From Hypholoma sublateritium FD-334 SS-4 (lineage: Eukaryota > Basidiomycota > Agaricomycetes > Agaricales > Strophariaceae): a stretch of DNA of 64,000 nucleotides. Made by a program: the position numbers and the translations under genes. The number at the start of each line of letters is the position of its first letter. The stretch's first letter is position 1. Location: positions 224,164 to 288,163 of the forward strand of contig KN817549.1 of assembly GCA_000827495.1 (NCBI GenBank), given 5' to 3'. Below, piece by piece: positions 11,769 to 20,899 of the stretch. The notes beneath the pieces were generated by a model. The model searched no databases and was not told the DNA's origin. It saw nothing but the letters and a program-made list of their open reading frames with translations.

Positions 11769-12260
11769 GTATATATACTCTCGCTGAACAGGCGCTCTGC
11801 CACCACGCTCACTACATTTTTTGACAACATTCTTGCGTGATCAATATAATTATCCTTTTTGGTTGATTGGCAATCTTTTGCTTACTTATAGAAAACAGAC
11901 GGATTACTAACGTGTCTTCGACTACTAGACTGTGCTTGCGCATTCGGACCACTTTCTGTTCCCCATCAATCTCTTAACGGTGTTCATGGCCCAATGATGA
12001 GATTTGTCACTAGCACTCTTTACCCCACCGGCTCTTTATATAGTAACTCGGGGAGGCGAACCATGGATGCCCGCAATGTCGCAATGCTCAGTGTACGGCT
12101 TGCTCTCCGCTTTAACCGTGCTCTCCGCTTTAAACGTCCCGATTATCTAGGACCTCGACCGCGGATACAGATTCGCTCCGGCAGCTTACACTGACACCAT
12201 TGTTCACTGTTTCACCACCACGGAGATAGTGTGATGCGGCCTGATGGGAATAAGCGCCCA
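11769..12260 (-). promoter_or_regulatory. Upstream region of oxygenase copy 3
   Basis: TATA-like tatatatactctc is at 11770-11782. The proximal shared block runs from about 11827 to 11912 with ttgcgtgatc, gattggcaatc (CCAAT on the gene strand) and acggattactaacg. The distal gggaataagcgccca is at 12246-12260, about 530 bases before the start. Confidence 0.58.
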
Positions 12261-12904
12261 GAGAGCTCAGAGTATGTATATTTTTCAATTCACCGGTATC
12301 TTTTTCAATAAATGGTAATGTAAGATGTAGTCACAAACGGAGAAAACAAAAAAAAACAAAAATATTCGTACATGACAGCAGTGCCATCAAAGCAAACAGT
12401 TCGGAAGTAGTAAGAAAACAAACCGGAACGCGCGTCCTATGAGTTTGCGATTGAGTGTACGTCGAGTGTGCCTTTCTGGCTCAGTTCGAAGTAAATAATG
12501 TTATAGATTTCATGACAATGATAGTTCGTACTACAATCCCGTTTTTGGTTTCGGTCTCACCTAGTAACTGGATCATCGTGACTAGACATACGGGCCCAAT
12601 ACAATTCGACATAATAATCTCAGGAGCGCCTACTTCGGGAACACATTTGATACATTCAAAAAAAGCTTCTTCTGCCATCACAAAGCTCGCAATACTGTCC
12701 ATCGGTACTGTTGCAAAGGTGATCTTACTCACACTGGATCACAAATCAAGGAATATAGGTATCAGGGAAAAGCCCAAAAAGGGAATAAACTCCTCATTCA
12801 TCTAACGCGTCACTGCGAAGCATACAACATATTACATATCTAAAAATACTACAAGCGGATTGTGAGTTATTCGAGCTACTCTGAAGCTACTCAATACAAG
12901 ATTC
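12261..12904. other. Intergenic, no convincing gene
   Basis: A minus-strand open frame at 12481-12732 is short and resembles no family I know. The 3'-flank motif cccaaaaaggg at 12773-12783 lies 122 bases beyond the stop of copy 4. Confidence 0.45.
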
Positions 12905-13887
12905 TCAGTCGTAGAACACAAGAGTGCGAATCTCAATCGACTGGCGTGGAAGCGCCTCTGGAGGCGTTGTCGGATCCTCGAAACCGGTATGCGGCGTGAA
13001 AACGGCAACACTCCCATCTTGGACAGAGTCAAAGCTACGTATACAGCCCTAGTGAGCAACTTCGCGCTTTTAAGCAAATACCACGCCTCACCATTTAATA
13101 AGCACGAACTCCTCGGGGGTCATCCCGCGGAGGTACTTCCACTTGTGGTTCTCGTTGTACGTGACGCCGTAAGTCTGGCCCTCGCGGTCGGGGTATATGA
13201 ACGCGATGTCGAACACGTCCTTCTTCGGGTCGACGCTTCGGTAGTCGCAGAGCGCGAGAGGCCAATCGTACGCGGGGTACTCGATGGGCCGCCAGAGGTT
13301 GATAATCTGGAAGCGCTTTTCCAGGAGCTTCGGGACGTCGGCGGCGGGGAGATGGCGGTGCACGCGCGCGACGGCCGCCGAGGACGATTGGTCGACGTGG
13401 GCCTGCGCGACGGGCTGGTACTTCCTCGGCCTGTCCTCTTTCGAGTTGTCGACTGGCCCGCGGTGCCGGATTGCTGCAGAGATACATATTGTTAGTCCCC
13501 GCAACGAGCGCGCAAGTGGCATTGCGGAGACTCACTGTGGTCGAAGATCTCGACGCGAGTGGCACCCGTCAATTTCTTGATGAGCTCAACGCTCTCGGAG
13601 TAGTACTGCGTCTTGATAGTGTCCTCGTTGGTGAACGAGTCGGGCGTGAGCTTCGAGGCCTGCTTGAAGAATTGGAAGCCGGTGGTGTCGAGGGAGACGC
13701 TCTCTTCCTTGCCGCGCACGTTCTCTATGACCACCGTCTTTGGCTCCGAGCCGTAGTTCCTGCTGTTGAATTCGCCCGTGACTGGATCGGCCTTACTGAG
13801 AACCGTGTATTCGGGGCGCGAGCCGTCGGCCGGGAGCACGCCGTAGTGCAGGGTGACCGTAGTTGAGCTTGTAGCTGAATTGACCAT
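12905..13887 (-). CDS. CmcJ/NvfI-type Fe(II)/2-oxoglutarate oxygenase, array copy 4
   Basis: Fourth copy, 287 residues, with exons 13536-13887, 13092-13473 and 12905-13034. Exon 2 is six bases longer than in the other copies, adding two residues in the linker before QPVAQAHVDQ. Splicing gives FDHTIRHR rather than the RRR form of the other copies. The HVDQ and FTPHTGF ligands are kept, and the last motif reads RQSIEIRTLVFY, so the key Arg remains. It is the most divergent copy by eye, with SSSAAVARVHRH after the HxD motif. Its upstream region runs directly into the inverted duplication that starts near 14397. Confidence 0.85.
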
Positions 13888-13941
13888 TGTAGCTCAAACG
13901 AGGCGTGATGTTGGAGTATTGGAACCCCAGCCCACCCTCTG

Positions 13942-14439
13942 CCATTTATATACACTCTATCTGAGAAGGCGTTCTGCCCACGCTCTGACTTCATTTTCTA
14001 GCTTTCTTGCGTGATCGATGTAATTATATTGTGCCGATTGGCAATCTCCTCCTTGCTTATCAACAAGAACAGATTACAAACGCACTTTCGTTGAGAATTT
14101 GCACTTGAACCTCTGGACCACCGTTATGTTTTCGCTATCATAGTTCCTATCATGGTGTTCATGGCGCCATTATATGGTTTGTAACTCTCTACGCCTTCGG
14201 CTATAAATAACTCAGTACCCCTGGCGAGAGCTCGATGCCGCCACGCTCAACGTTCGCATCTTCTCCACTTTATCCGCTGTGGCCGCACCTATTTATGATC
14301 CCGAGTGCTGACACGAGGAAAGTGCTATCGCCTACAAGTCCACTATGTCACTCTCCGCACTGTCATTAACACGGTGATTTCAAAGTGTGACTGAAATTTA
14401 CTGTGCGATGCAGCGTCAGTGATCGAAATAAGCGCCCAT
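13942..14439 (-). promoter_or_regulatory. Upstream region of oxygenase copy 4
   Basis: TATA-like tttatatacactct is at about 13944-13957. The proximal block spans about 14002-14082 with ttgcgtgatc, gattggcaatc (CCAAT on the gene strand) and a variant agattacaaacg. The distal gaaataagcgcccat at 14425-14439 is about 540 bases before the start and lies inside the inverted duplication. Confidence 0.58.
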
Positions 14440-15032
14440 CGACTTATTGACTACTCGCAGCGGGGTATCACAGTGGAAGTGACGGTATCGTTCCTGAATC
14501 CTGATACCAGGAATGCAGAAAAACGCAATTATCGGTGTCTATTTATACAGCGAGTTCATTTCTTGCCGGCGCCGTGCTTGCGCGACCGATGTACAGAGTT
14601 TCTATGATGCGTTGAATTGGTCTCCTTTATTCACCGGCACCCGGATATATGTAATTCTACACGAACAGCGTGCGCTCAAGCGTACACTCTACCTAGGCTC
14701 CGGCACTGTAAAGCCAATCAAGCTACGGTTCGTCCCAGCAAACCTCTGGCAAATTGACGAAGCCATCTCAATCAGCGACACAAACAGGGTGCCGCCACCC
14801 GACCTCATGCCCACCCTCCATCGGCGGCTCCAAGAACCCGCGGAACACCCACGGCGCGTCGTTACCCGCACCCAACGCCTGGTCCTGCGCCCAGCGCATC
14901 CCGTAGCCCGCGGGGACGCGTACCTCGTACACCAGGACCGCGTGCGGGAGCCAGTGCAGATTGCGCCACGTCGCGCCTACGACGACGCGCCAGAAGAGCG
15001 CCAGCGCGCCGGCGTTGATCGCCGCCCATAGA
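14397..15032 (+). repeat. Left arm of a ~0.63-kb inverted duplication
   Basis: This segment matches 16438-17061 in inverted orientation. It starts with the distal promoter element of oxygenase copy 4, passes through non-coding sequence with shared runs such as cagcgagttcatttcttgcc, and ends inside a truncated copy of the orphan gene at 16011-16712. Single-base differences and small indels show that the arms have diverged. The left end falls at actgtgcgatgcagcgtcag; the right end breaks abruptly inside coding sequence. Confidence 0.88.
14768..15031 (-). pseudogene. 3'-terminal fragment of the orphan gene at 16011-16712
   Basis: About 87 codons match the last third of the downstream orphan protein, including ALFWRVV, ATWRNLHWLPHAVLVYEVRV and WVFRGFLEPPMEGGHEVGWR, and end at the same stop. 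The 5' two-thirds are missing, because the duplication boundary cuts the frame at the AINAGAL segment. The Ala/Gly-rich insert of the full copy is absent. With no promoter or start codon of its own it is probably not expressed, although the frame is still open. Confidence 0.85.
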
Positions 15033-15040
15033 TCCCTCAG

Positions 15041-15500
15041 CAAATTTTTGTCCTATTTCAAGTTGCATTTTGTATGCATCAGCCTGAAGACAAAATGTGA
15101 TGAGTGCACATAAACTGGGACAGAATTTATACCTCCGAGTTCATATGTTTGAAGTAAAACCCATGACGAGTGAAAGCATAATTCCAATATCTTCACCCCC
15201 AGTATCTTTGAAGCCGTCCGAATAAAACGCGATTTCCTACGGTGTTTGCAAAGCGTTGAAATACCGAACTCCTCTGGCGTGCTCATTGAACTTGGATACT
15301 CTCTCATAGACTCACATGTTCGTAGTATGGGGATGTTAAGTCGGGCTACGGTGCTTTCACTTAGTATATTGGTTTTCTTCCCAGAATATGAACTCGAAGG
15401 TATAATTTTGTCCCAGTTTATGTGCACTCGTCACATTCTGTCTTCAGGCTGATGCATCCAAAATGCAACTTGAAGTTGAGATAGGGCAAAATTTGGAGAG
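15041..15500. repeat. Palindromic (foldback) repeat element
   Basis: The two ends are inverted copies of each other. The left end begins caaatttttgtcctatttc and the right end finishes with the reverse complement of a closely similar sequence. Similarity runs inward for about 150-200 bases per arm through motifs such as tgtgatgagtgcacataaac and ctccgagttcatatg. A further single arm lies at 17062-17253. The element fills the gap between the pseudogene and unique sequence. It has no coding capacity and may be a MITE or foldback transposon. Confidence 0.75.
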
Positions 15501-16010
15501 TAATCTATATAATCGTTTACCACCGCACTGAAAAGGGTATCATTCATTGCCTACTTATATTAACCCACATATTTAATCTATTATAATTGTCTTTAAAGAC
15601 AATTTAGGTGCGTTATATACTTGACTTGTAGAAACTTGCGGACGACGCGACGCGTTTCTTGATCACGGGGTGGACTGTGGGAATCGGACTCAGAGCGTGG
15701 GAAGGTGAATACGCTGGCTCTTTCCGTGACTGCTTTTGCCAGTGACTCCTACTTCACTTACTTAGTCTTCATCACCAACTTCTCGAATTCCGCCTACATT
15801 CCTACGGAGAAGCAATCCACCCGCAATGGTAAAAATCCACTTCTGTTTCGCCTGGGCTTAGCAAATCATGACAAGGTGCAGTCACTTTCGAACCCAGAAG
15901 AAGGTCGCAGAGACGACATCTTGATACCACCCGTGGATTGCGCTCCTCTGCCTGTACCATATCCACCTCCATCCCCACTCACCGCGTCCGAGTCCACCCT
16001 CCTCGCCTCC
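15501..16010. other. Upstream region of the orphan gene
   Basis: No separate gene was seen. The frame of the downstream gene stays open back to about 15705 but has no ATG before 16011. A further 5' exon is possible but cannot be placed. Confidence 0.4.
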
Positions 16011-16712
16011 ATGCGCACTCCACGCCTGCCCCTGCCGGATCCCCACTGCCACGGCATGAGCGAGCTGCCCGACACCGCGCGCCTGCGCGCACGTGTCTCC
16101 GCGATCCTGCAGCAGCGGCGTGGCGAGAGTCGCATCTCCAGCTCAAACGCAATGACGGACGCAGATGCAGACGCAGGTGCAGAGCCCGTGGACGAGAACA
16201 GCGCGCTCTTCGTGCATCTCGCCCACGGGCTCGCGTGCACCGCCGGCTCCGCGCTGGGGAGCGCCCCGCCGCCCGCCGACGCGTGCCTCGCCGCGTACTG
16301 CACCCCGAACCGCGTCGGGCTCACCGCGGGCGCGCGCGCGTGGTCGAAGCACTGCCACCGCTCGGACGTGCCGGCCACGGGCGACGCCGCCGCCGATGCA
16401 CGCAGCGCAGGCTGGTGGGGGCGCGCAAAGGGCCCCGTGGCGGCGATCAACGCCGGCGCGCTGGCGCTCTTCTGGCGCGTCGTGCGGGGCGCGACGTGGC
16501 GGAATCTGCACTGGCTCCCGCACGCGGTCCTGGTGTACGAGGTGCGCGTTCCCGCGGGCTACGGGATGCGCTGGGCGCAGGACCAGGCGTCTGCTGCTGC
16601 TGCTGGTGGTGTGGGTGACGACGCGCCGTGGGTGTTCCGCGGGTTCTTGGAGCCGCCGATGGAGGGTGGGCATGAGGTCGGGTGGCGGCACCCTGTTTGT
16701 GTCGCTGACTGA
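16011..16712 (+). CDS. Conserved orphan protein with WRNLHWLPHxVLVYEVRVP motif
   Basis: About 233 residues in one exon from the first in-frame ATG; a missing upstream exon cannot be excluded. The N-terminal half is Pro/Ala/Ser-rich. The C-terminal half carries a conserved-looking core: AGWWG, ALFWRVV, WRNLHWLPH, VLVYEVRVPAGYGMRWAQD and FRGFLEPPMEGGHEVGWRH. I recall this core from Agaricomycete proteins of unknown function. There is no signal peptide, membrane helix or catalytic motif that I recognise. A QDQASAAAAGG stretch encoded by a gct-type repeat interrupts the core and is missing from the pseudogene copy at 14768-15031. High GC and codon use suggest a real gene. Its 3' half lies in the right arm of the inverted duplication. 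Confidence 0.68.
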   Translation: MRTPRLPLPDPHCHGMSELPDTARLRARVSAILQQRRGESRISSSNAMTDADADAGAEPVDENSALFVHLAHGLACTAGSALGSAPPPADACLAAYCTPNRVGLTAGARAWSKHCHRSDVPATGDAAADARSAGWWGRAKGPVAAINAGALALFWRVVRGATWRNLHWLPHAVLVYEVRVPAGYGMRWAQDQASAAAAGGVGDDAPWVFRGFLEPPMEGGHEVGWRHPVCVAD

Positions 16713-17061
16713 GAAGGCGCCGCCAATTTTTGCAGACGTTTGCTACGACGAAACGGAACTTGATTAGCTTTACAGTGCCGGCGTCTAGGTAGAGTGTACA
16801 TCTGAGTCCACGCTGCTCGTGTAGATATCTAATTCAACGCATCGCAGGAGCGATACATACGTCGGTCGCGCAAGCACGGCGCCGGCAAGAAATGAACTCG
16901 CTGTATAAATAGACACAGATAAACTGCATTTTTCTGCGTTCCTGGTATCAAGGATTCAGGGACGATACCATCACTTTCGCTGTAGTACCCCCCGCTGCGA
17001 GTAGTCGATATGTCAATGGGCGCTTATTTCAATCACTGACGCTGCATCACACAGTAAATTT
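16438..17061 (-). repeat. Right arm of the ~0.63-kb inverted duplication
   Basis: Inverted partner of 14397-15032. It includes the last third of the orphan gene and its 3' flank, and ends with an inverted copy of the oxygenase distal promoter element (atgggcgcttatttc, 17016-17030). It is followed immediately by a copy of the palindromic element's arm. Confidence 0.88.
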
Positions 17062-17253
17062 TTGCCCTATTTCAAGTTGTATTTTGGATACATGAGCCTG
17101 CAGACAAAATGTGATGAGTGCACATAAACTGAGACAGAATCTATACCTCCGAGTTCATATGTTTGAAATAAAACCCATGCCGAGTGAAAGCACCGTTTCC
17201 GTACATAGCATCCCCATGCTACGAATATGTGAGTCTATGAGAGAGTATCCAAG
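17062..17253 (+). repeat. Solo arm of the palindromic element
   Basis: Third copy of the sequence that forms both arms of 15041-15500: aaatttttgccctatttcaa, then gatgagtgcacataaactga, then ctccgagttcatatgtttga, ending near gagagtatccaagttcaa. It abuts the right arm of the inverted duplication on one side and the large inverted-repeat element on the other. Confidence 0.75.
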
Positions 17254-17349
17254 TTCAACAGGCCATGTTGTCCACCCCATGGATGAAGCCCCAGCAACAA
17301 GCGCAAATGCCTGATGGAAGAGCCACGGTAGCAAGCGCAACGTCCCTGC

Positions 17350-17648
17350 TTACATGGTGCCGTACGCTTCCTTGCAGTTATTCCATCACTAGTGTACCTC
17401 ATCAAATCAGTTCCCACCAGCACCCATCATTAACTAAGCCCTACCGCCCTCGTAGTCTTTCCATGCAGCCATGTACTTACATCGAGCCCATTCCAACGTT
17501 AGCGCGCCCCATCAAATCACCTGTTTATGTAGCCGTGCGCTTCCATCGAGCATATTCCAACGTTAGCGCGCCCCATCAAAATTTGCGGCTACCACCGGTC
17601 GTACATGCAGCCGTGCGCCTTCCATCGAGACGTGCCCTCATCAAATGA
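17350..17648. repeat. Imperfect ~60-base tandem repeat
   Basis: Three to four diverged units share gcagccgtgcgcttccatcg, attccaacgttagcgc and gccccatcaaa. They lie just inside the left terminal repeat of the 2.15-kb element. Confidence 0.6.
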
Positions 17649-18875
17649 GTAGTATCTCCTAAGAATATGCAGTGCGCCTCTTTAATTATGAAGTGCGCCC
17701 TCCTAATGCATGTAGCAAACCTCAGAAAATATGGAGCAACATTTCAAGGGAATGGAAAGCGAGACCAGCAGGGAGAATGGATCTCTCGCTTTATGTACAG
17801 GCGTTATATCACGCCCATGCAGTGTACATTCCATGGCGCGCACCTCATACATGAAGCGTACATTCCATGAAGCGTAGTAAGTACTTCATACATGAAGGAC
17901 ACCTTCCATGAAGCATACGCTATAACAAGCCTGCGTATATGTCATACATTGATATCTATAAATACAAATGCAAAAACAGAAAAAATGAAACAGAAATTGT
18001 ACTCTATGCAGGCCCGTTTCAATATTTATGCATATAAAGCGGTCGGAATATTCTCTTTTATCCTACATAGCTTGTGGGATANATCTATAGGCAATGAAAT
18101 AAAAGTGAGACGAGTCATCAAACGACGCCATCTCAAAGACAGTTTGTAACGTGCTTGGTACTGACTTTCATGGGTCGCAAATAATTTCACCATACCAAAG
18201 ACAACAGACTAACCACCGGCCATGCTAAATGCAAATGTTACTATCAAAGATGTATTGTAATACTTCTCATCTCTTTCTATGCATTTTCATAGCACACATT
18301 TGACAGAAAAAAGGTCGAGATCAATAAATGGCAGTGTAAAACATACAAACGGAACATTTTAAAGTNAATTTCAGATGCCAGCATATCAGGATTGTCAAGG
18401 ACTCGACTGCCCAATTTGTTGAANAANCTATCAGTTTGTTTTTCGGTCTTGCGTGGACCAGTGTAGTGGGCTCATCTGCGCTCAACCGACTCTCAATGGT
18501 ATACGGGGATGGATGATATGCACAATTGCACTGTAGTATTACGTGCACGACAACGCACCGAATCAGGTTAAGGGGCGTTCGGGTAAAATAAAATACAACC
18601 AGCTGCTCGGTACTGAGGGGAATAGGAGTACAATGATTATGTCGCTTCTTTTTTACAACATATCATACTTATAGTGATATATTACAAACAATGCAATGGA
18701 ATAGCTCATTCGTTGATATATGTTCTATGACTACGAAGTGGTTGAACTAGCAGTGTGACGGACACGAGCGCCGTAGAGGAAGAAATACGTATAGACAAAC
18801 ATACATTCAGTGCGGTGCATAGCATTACTGATAGCGAGCACCACGGAGGAGAAAACAAAAAGAAACATACCTACA

Positions 18876-19060
18876 TTTGATGCGGCGCACAGTATTTCGT
18901 GGCGCTCACTATCAANTGTAGTTGATGGGGTGTACAATATTCCATGGTGCTCGCCATCAGACGTAGTTGATGCGGCGTATTATATTCCATGGCGCTTGCT
19001 ATTGTTGATGCGGCGCATGCTATTCCACGGCGCTCATTGATGGTTCACACTATTCAATGC
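18876..19060. repeat. Imperfect ~52-base tandem repeat
   Basis: Three to four units share gttgatgcggcg, tattccatggcgctc and catcagacgtagt. They lie inside the right part of the 2.15-kb element and include one ambiguous base at 18916. Confidence 0.6.
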
Positions 19061-19412
19061 AGGTCACTGACATTTTAGCCAAATTATTAAATAATACTAA
19101 GGGGTCATGAGCAGTGGTGTATGAGGAAAAGCATCTCGGATTAAACATAATACTGAGCTATAGATGCCCCAGGTCGTGACTGGTAAATGGATCGCGTGGA
19201 AATCGCGTGGTATTGCATGGAGAGATCCCCATGAATGAGGCCATTCAATCCCAGACTGATGGCAGTCTATGGCACGATGGAAGGGAGGGAAGACCATGGA
19301 GGACCTTGTATATGAGGCACTCAGCTTCCATCTGCGCTTGCTACCGTGGCTCTTCCATCGGGCATTATGCGCTTGTTGCTGAGGTTTCATACATGGGGTG
19401 GACATACTATGG

Positions 19413-19846
19413 TGAGTTCAATTAGCAGACGCCGTCAGAGGACAATGAGTTCGGTATTTCACCGCCCTGAAAACACAATAGAAAATCGCGTGTTACTCAG
19501 ACGGATTCGAAAATACTGGGAGTGAAGACGTTGGCGTTATATGAGAACACAAAGAGATTATTGAGAGTTACATGCCAAGGCTAGTAGTACAGCATAAAGA
19601 AAGACATTGTCCGCGTACAGCGAGAAGAGCGTTCAAGTGAGCGAGCCGAAGTAAAGGAGACACGATAACCAAGACAAAGAAATAAAGCACAGTGGCGCGG
19701 GACGGGTGATAATACACAGCCCTAGCGTCGAGAAAGCGAAAGTACAGTGTTACAGCTAAAGATACAAGCGGGAGACCTATGGAAACAGAAGGAATGGTAG
19801 CGTTAGTGTGTGTTGGGCGTGCGGGTCGTGTATGGTACATTCGCGC
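19413..19846. other. Intergenic, nothing recognised
   Basis: No credible exon. This is the 3' flank of the minus-strand gene that ends at 19847. Confidence 0.45.
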
Positions 19847-20899
19847 TTAGGCGCGGGCAGCGGCACGGCGCCAGGTGCCGGCGGTGGCGCTGGCATTTTT
19901 CGTGTGGTGGGGCGCACGGTAGCGCGGGGTCGTGGCGGGAGCAGGGGCGGCACGGGCGGCGGGGGCGGCGCCGAGCATGACGCCGCCGGTGAGGACGGTG
20001 CTGACTCCGCCCTGGTAGAGGTACTTGGTGATGTCCTTCTTGTTCGCGTCGACGACGACCTTGGTGGGCGCAGGCTCAGGAACGAAGACGGGCGCGCGGC
20101 GGGGTGCGACGAACACGCGGGGGAGAGATGGGGCAGTGGGCTTCGCTTCGGGGGCGTCGCACTCCGCGACGGAGCTCGCGGACGACTCGCTGTCCGCGCC
20201 GGCGGAGAACATCGACGAGCGCGAGCTGGGGCGCGAGCTCGCGCTCTCCGTGGGCGACGTTGAGCGGGGCGCGGATAGCGGCGACGGGAAACCCGCGAAC
20301 AGCGCACGGGGTGCGGCGGGTGCGGGCGCGAACGCCGCGCGGGTAGGCGACGGCGAGAGGAGCCCCGCGTGCGAGCGCGCTAGGCGCGCGAAGAGCTCCG
20401 CGGCGTCGGACTCGTGCGTCGCGTCGAGCAGCTGCTGCGCGCGCGTGCGCGTCTGGGCGCGCTCGCGCGCGGAGGCGACGGTGGCGTGGAGGCGCTGGCC
20501 GAGCTTGCTGATGGGGACCTGCTCCGGCTGGGGCGCGGGCGCAGCGGCGGGGGCGGCCGGGGCGCTGAGGTCGGCCCAGACGACGACGGTGTGCGGGCGC
20601 AGGCCGGCGTATTCGGCGCGCACGGCGCGGGGAGTGATGACCAAGGCGAACTCGCGGGGCGCAAGGAGGGACATCCAGTCGGCCCAGGAGACGCCGGCGC
20701 CTATGGCGGCGGCGAATACGGGCCGCGGGGGGACGCGGTTAGGCGCGAAGGGGAGAACGAGCGGCGTGCCAGAGCAGGCGGCCTGGAGAGTGCTGCGCAG
20801 GATAACTTGGAGGGCGGCGACGCGGACCGGGGCAATTGCGAGGATGAGTGGGCGGGTGAGGAAGCGTGCGGCGTGCTCGATGGAGTCTGTGAATGCCAT
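19847..20899 (-). CDS. Ala/Ser/Pro-rich orphan protein with KYLYQGGVSTVLTGGVMLG motif
   Basis: Single-exon gene of 350 residues from the ATG at 20899. The first 120 residues look folded, with alternating hydrophobic and polar stretches including AARFLTRPLILAIAPVRVAA and WMSLLAPREFALVITP. A long Ala/Pro/Ser-rich, probably disordered middle follows. A short conserved-looking C-terminal box (KKDITKYLYQGGVSTVLTGG) precedes a basic tail, ATAGTWRRAAARA. I recall this box from other Agaricomycete proteins but know of no function. There is no signal peptide. High GC and the absence of introns set it apart from its neighbours, but codon periodicity is clear. Confidence 0.72.
   Translation of the reverse strand: MAFTDSIEHAARFLTRPLILAIAPVRVAALQVILRSTLQAACSGTPLVLPFAPNRVPPRPVFAAAIGAGVSWADWMSLLAPREFALVITPRAVRAEYAGLRPHTVVVWADLSAPAAPAAAPAPQPEQVPISKLGQRLHATVASARERAQTRTRAQQLLDATHESDAAELFARLARSHAGLLSPSPTRAAFAPAPAAPRALFAGFPSPLSAPRSTSPTESASSRPSSRSSMFSAGADSESSASSVAECDAPEAKPTAPSLPRVFVAPRRAPVFVPEPAPTKVVVDANKKDITKYLYQGGVSTVLTGGVMLGAAPAARAAPAPATTPRYRAPHHTKNASATAGTWRRAAARA

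Larger units (their letters stand above)
17262..19412. mobile_element. ~2.15-kb non-coding element with long terminal inverted repeats
   Basis: Sequence at 17262-17345 (tgtccaccccatggatgaag, then cagcaacaagcgcaaatg, then gaagagccacggtagcaag) recurs in inverted orientation at 19320-19412. The 80-90-base arms enclose AT-rich DNA with two minisatellite stretches and five N bases (18082, 18366, 18424, 18427, 18916), which suggest poor assembly consensus over a repeat. No transposase frame was found. A non-autonomous DNA transposon is the simplest reading. Target-site duplications could not be defined by eye. Confidence 0.6.

Noticed and set aside
12481..12732. 83-codon minus-strand frame with several hydrophobic stretches
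   Set aside because: No recognised domain, no signal, and not repeated downstream of the other array copies. Possible but unsupported.
14397..17061. Transposon with the orphan gene as cargo bounded by terminal repeats
   Set aside because: The left arm ends inside coding sequence and the arms are 0.63-kb duplicates including native promoter DNA, which fits inverted duplication better than terminal repeats.
17350..19060. CRISPR-like array
   Set aside because: Units are imperfect, have no unique spacers of constant length, and lie in a eukaryotic inverted-repeat element.
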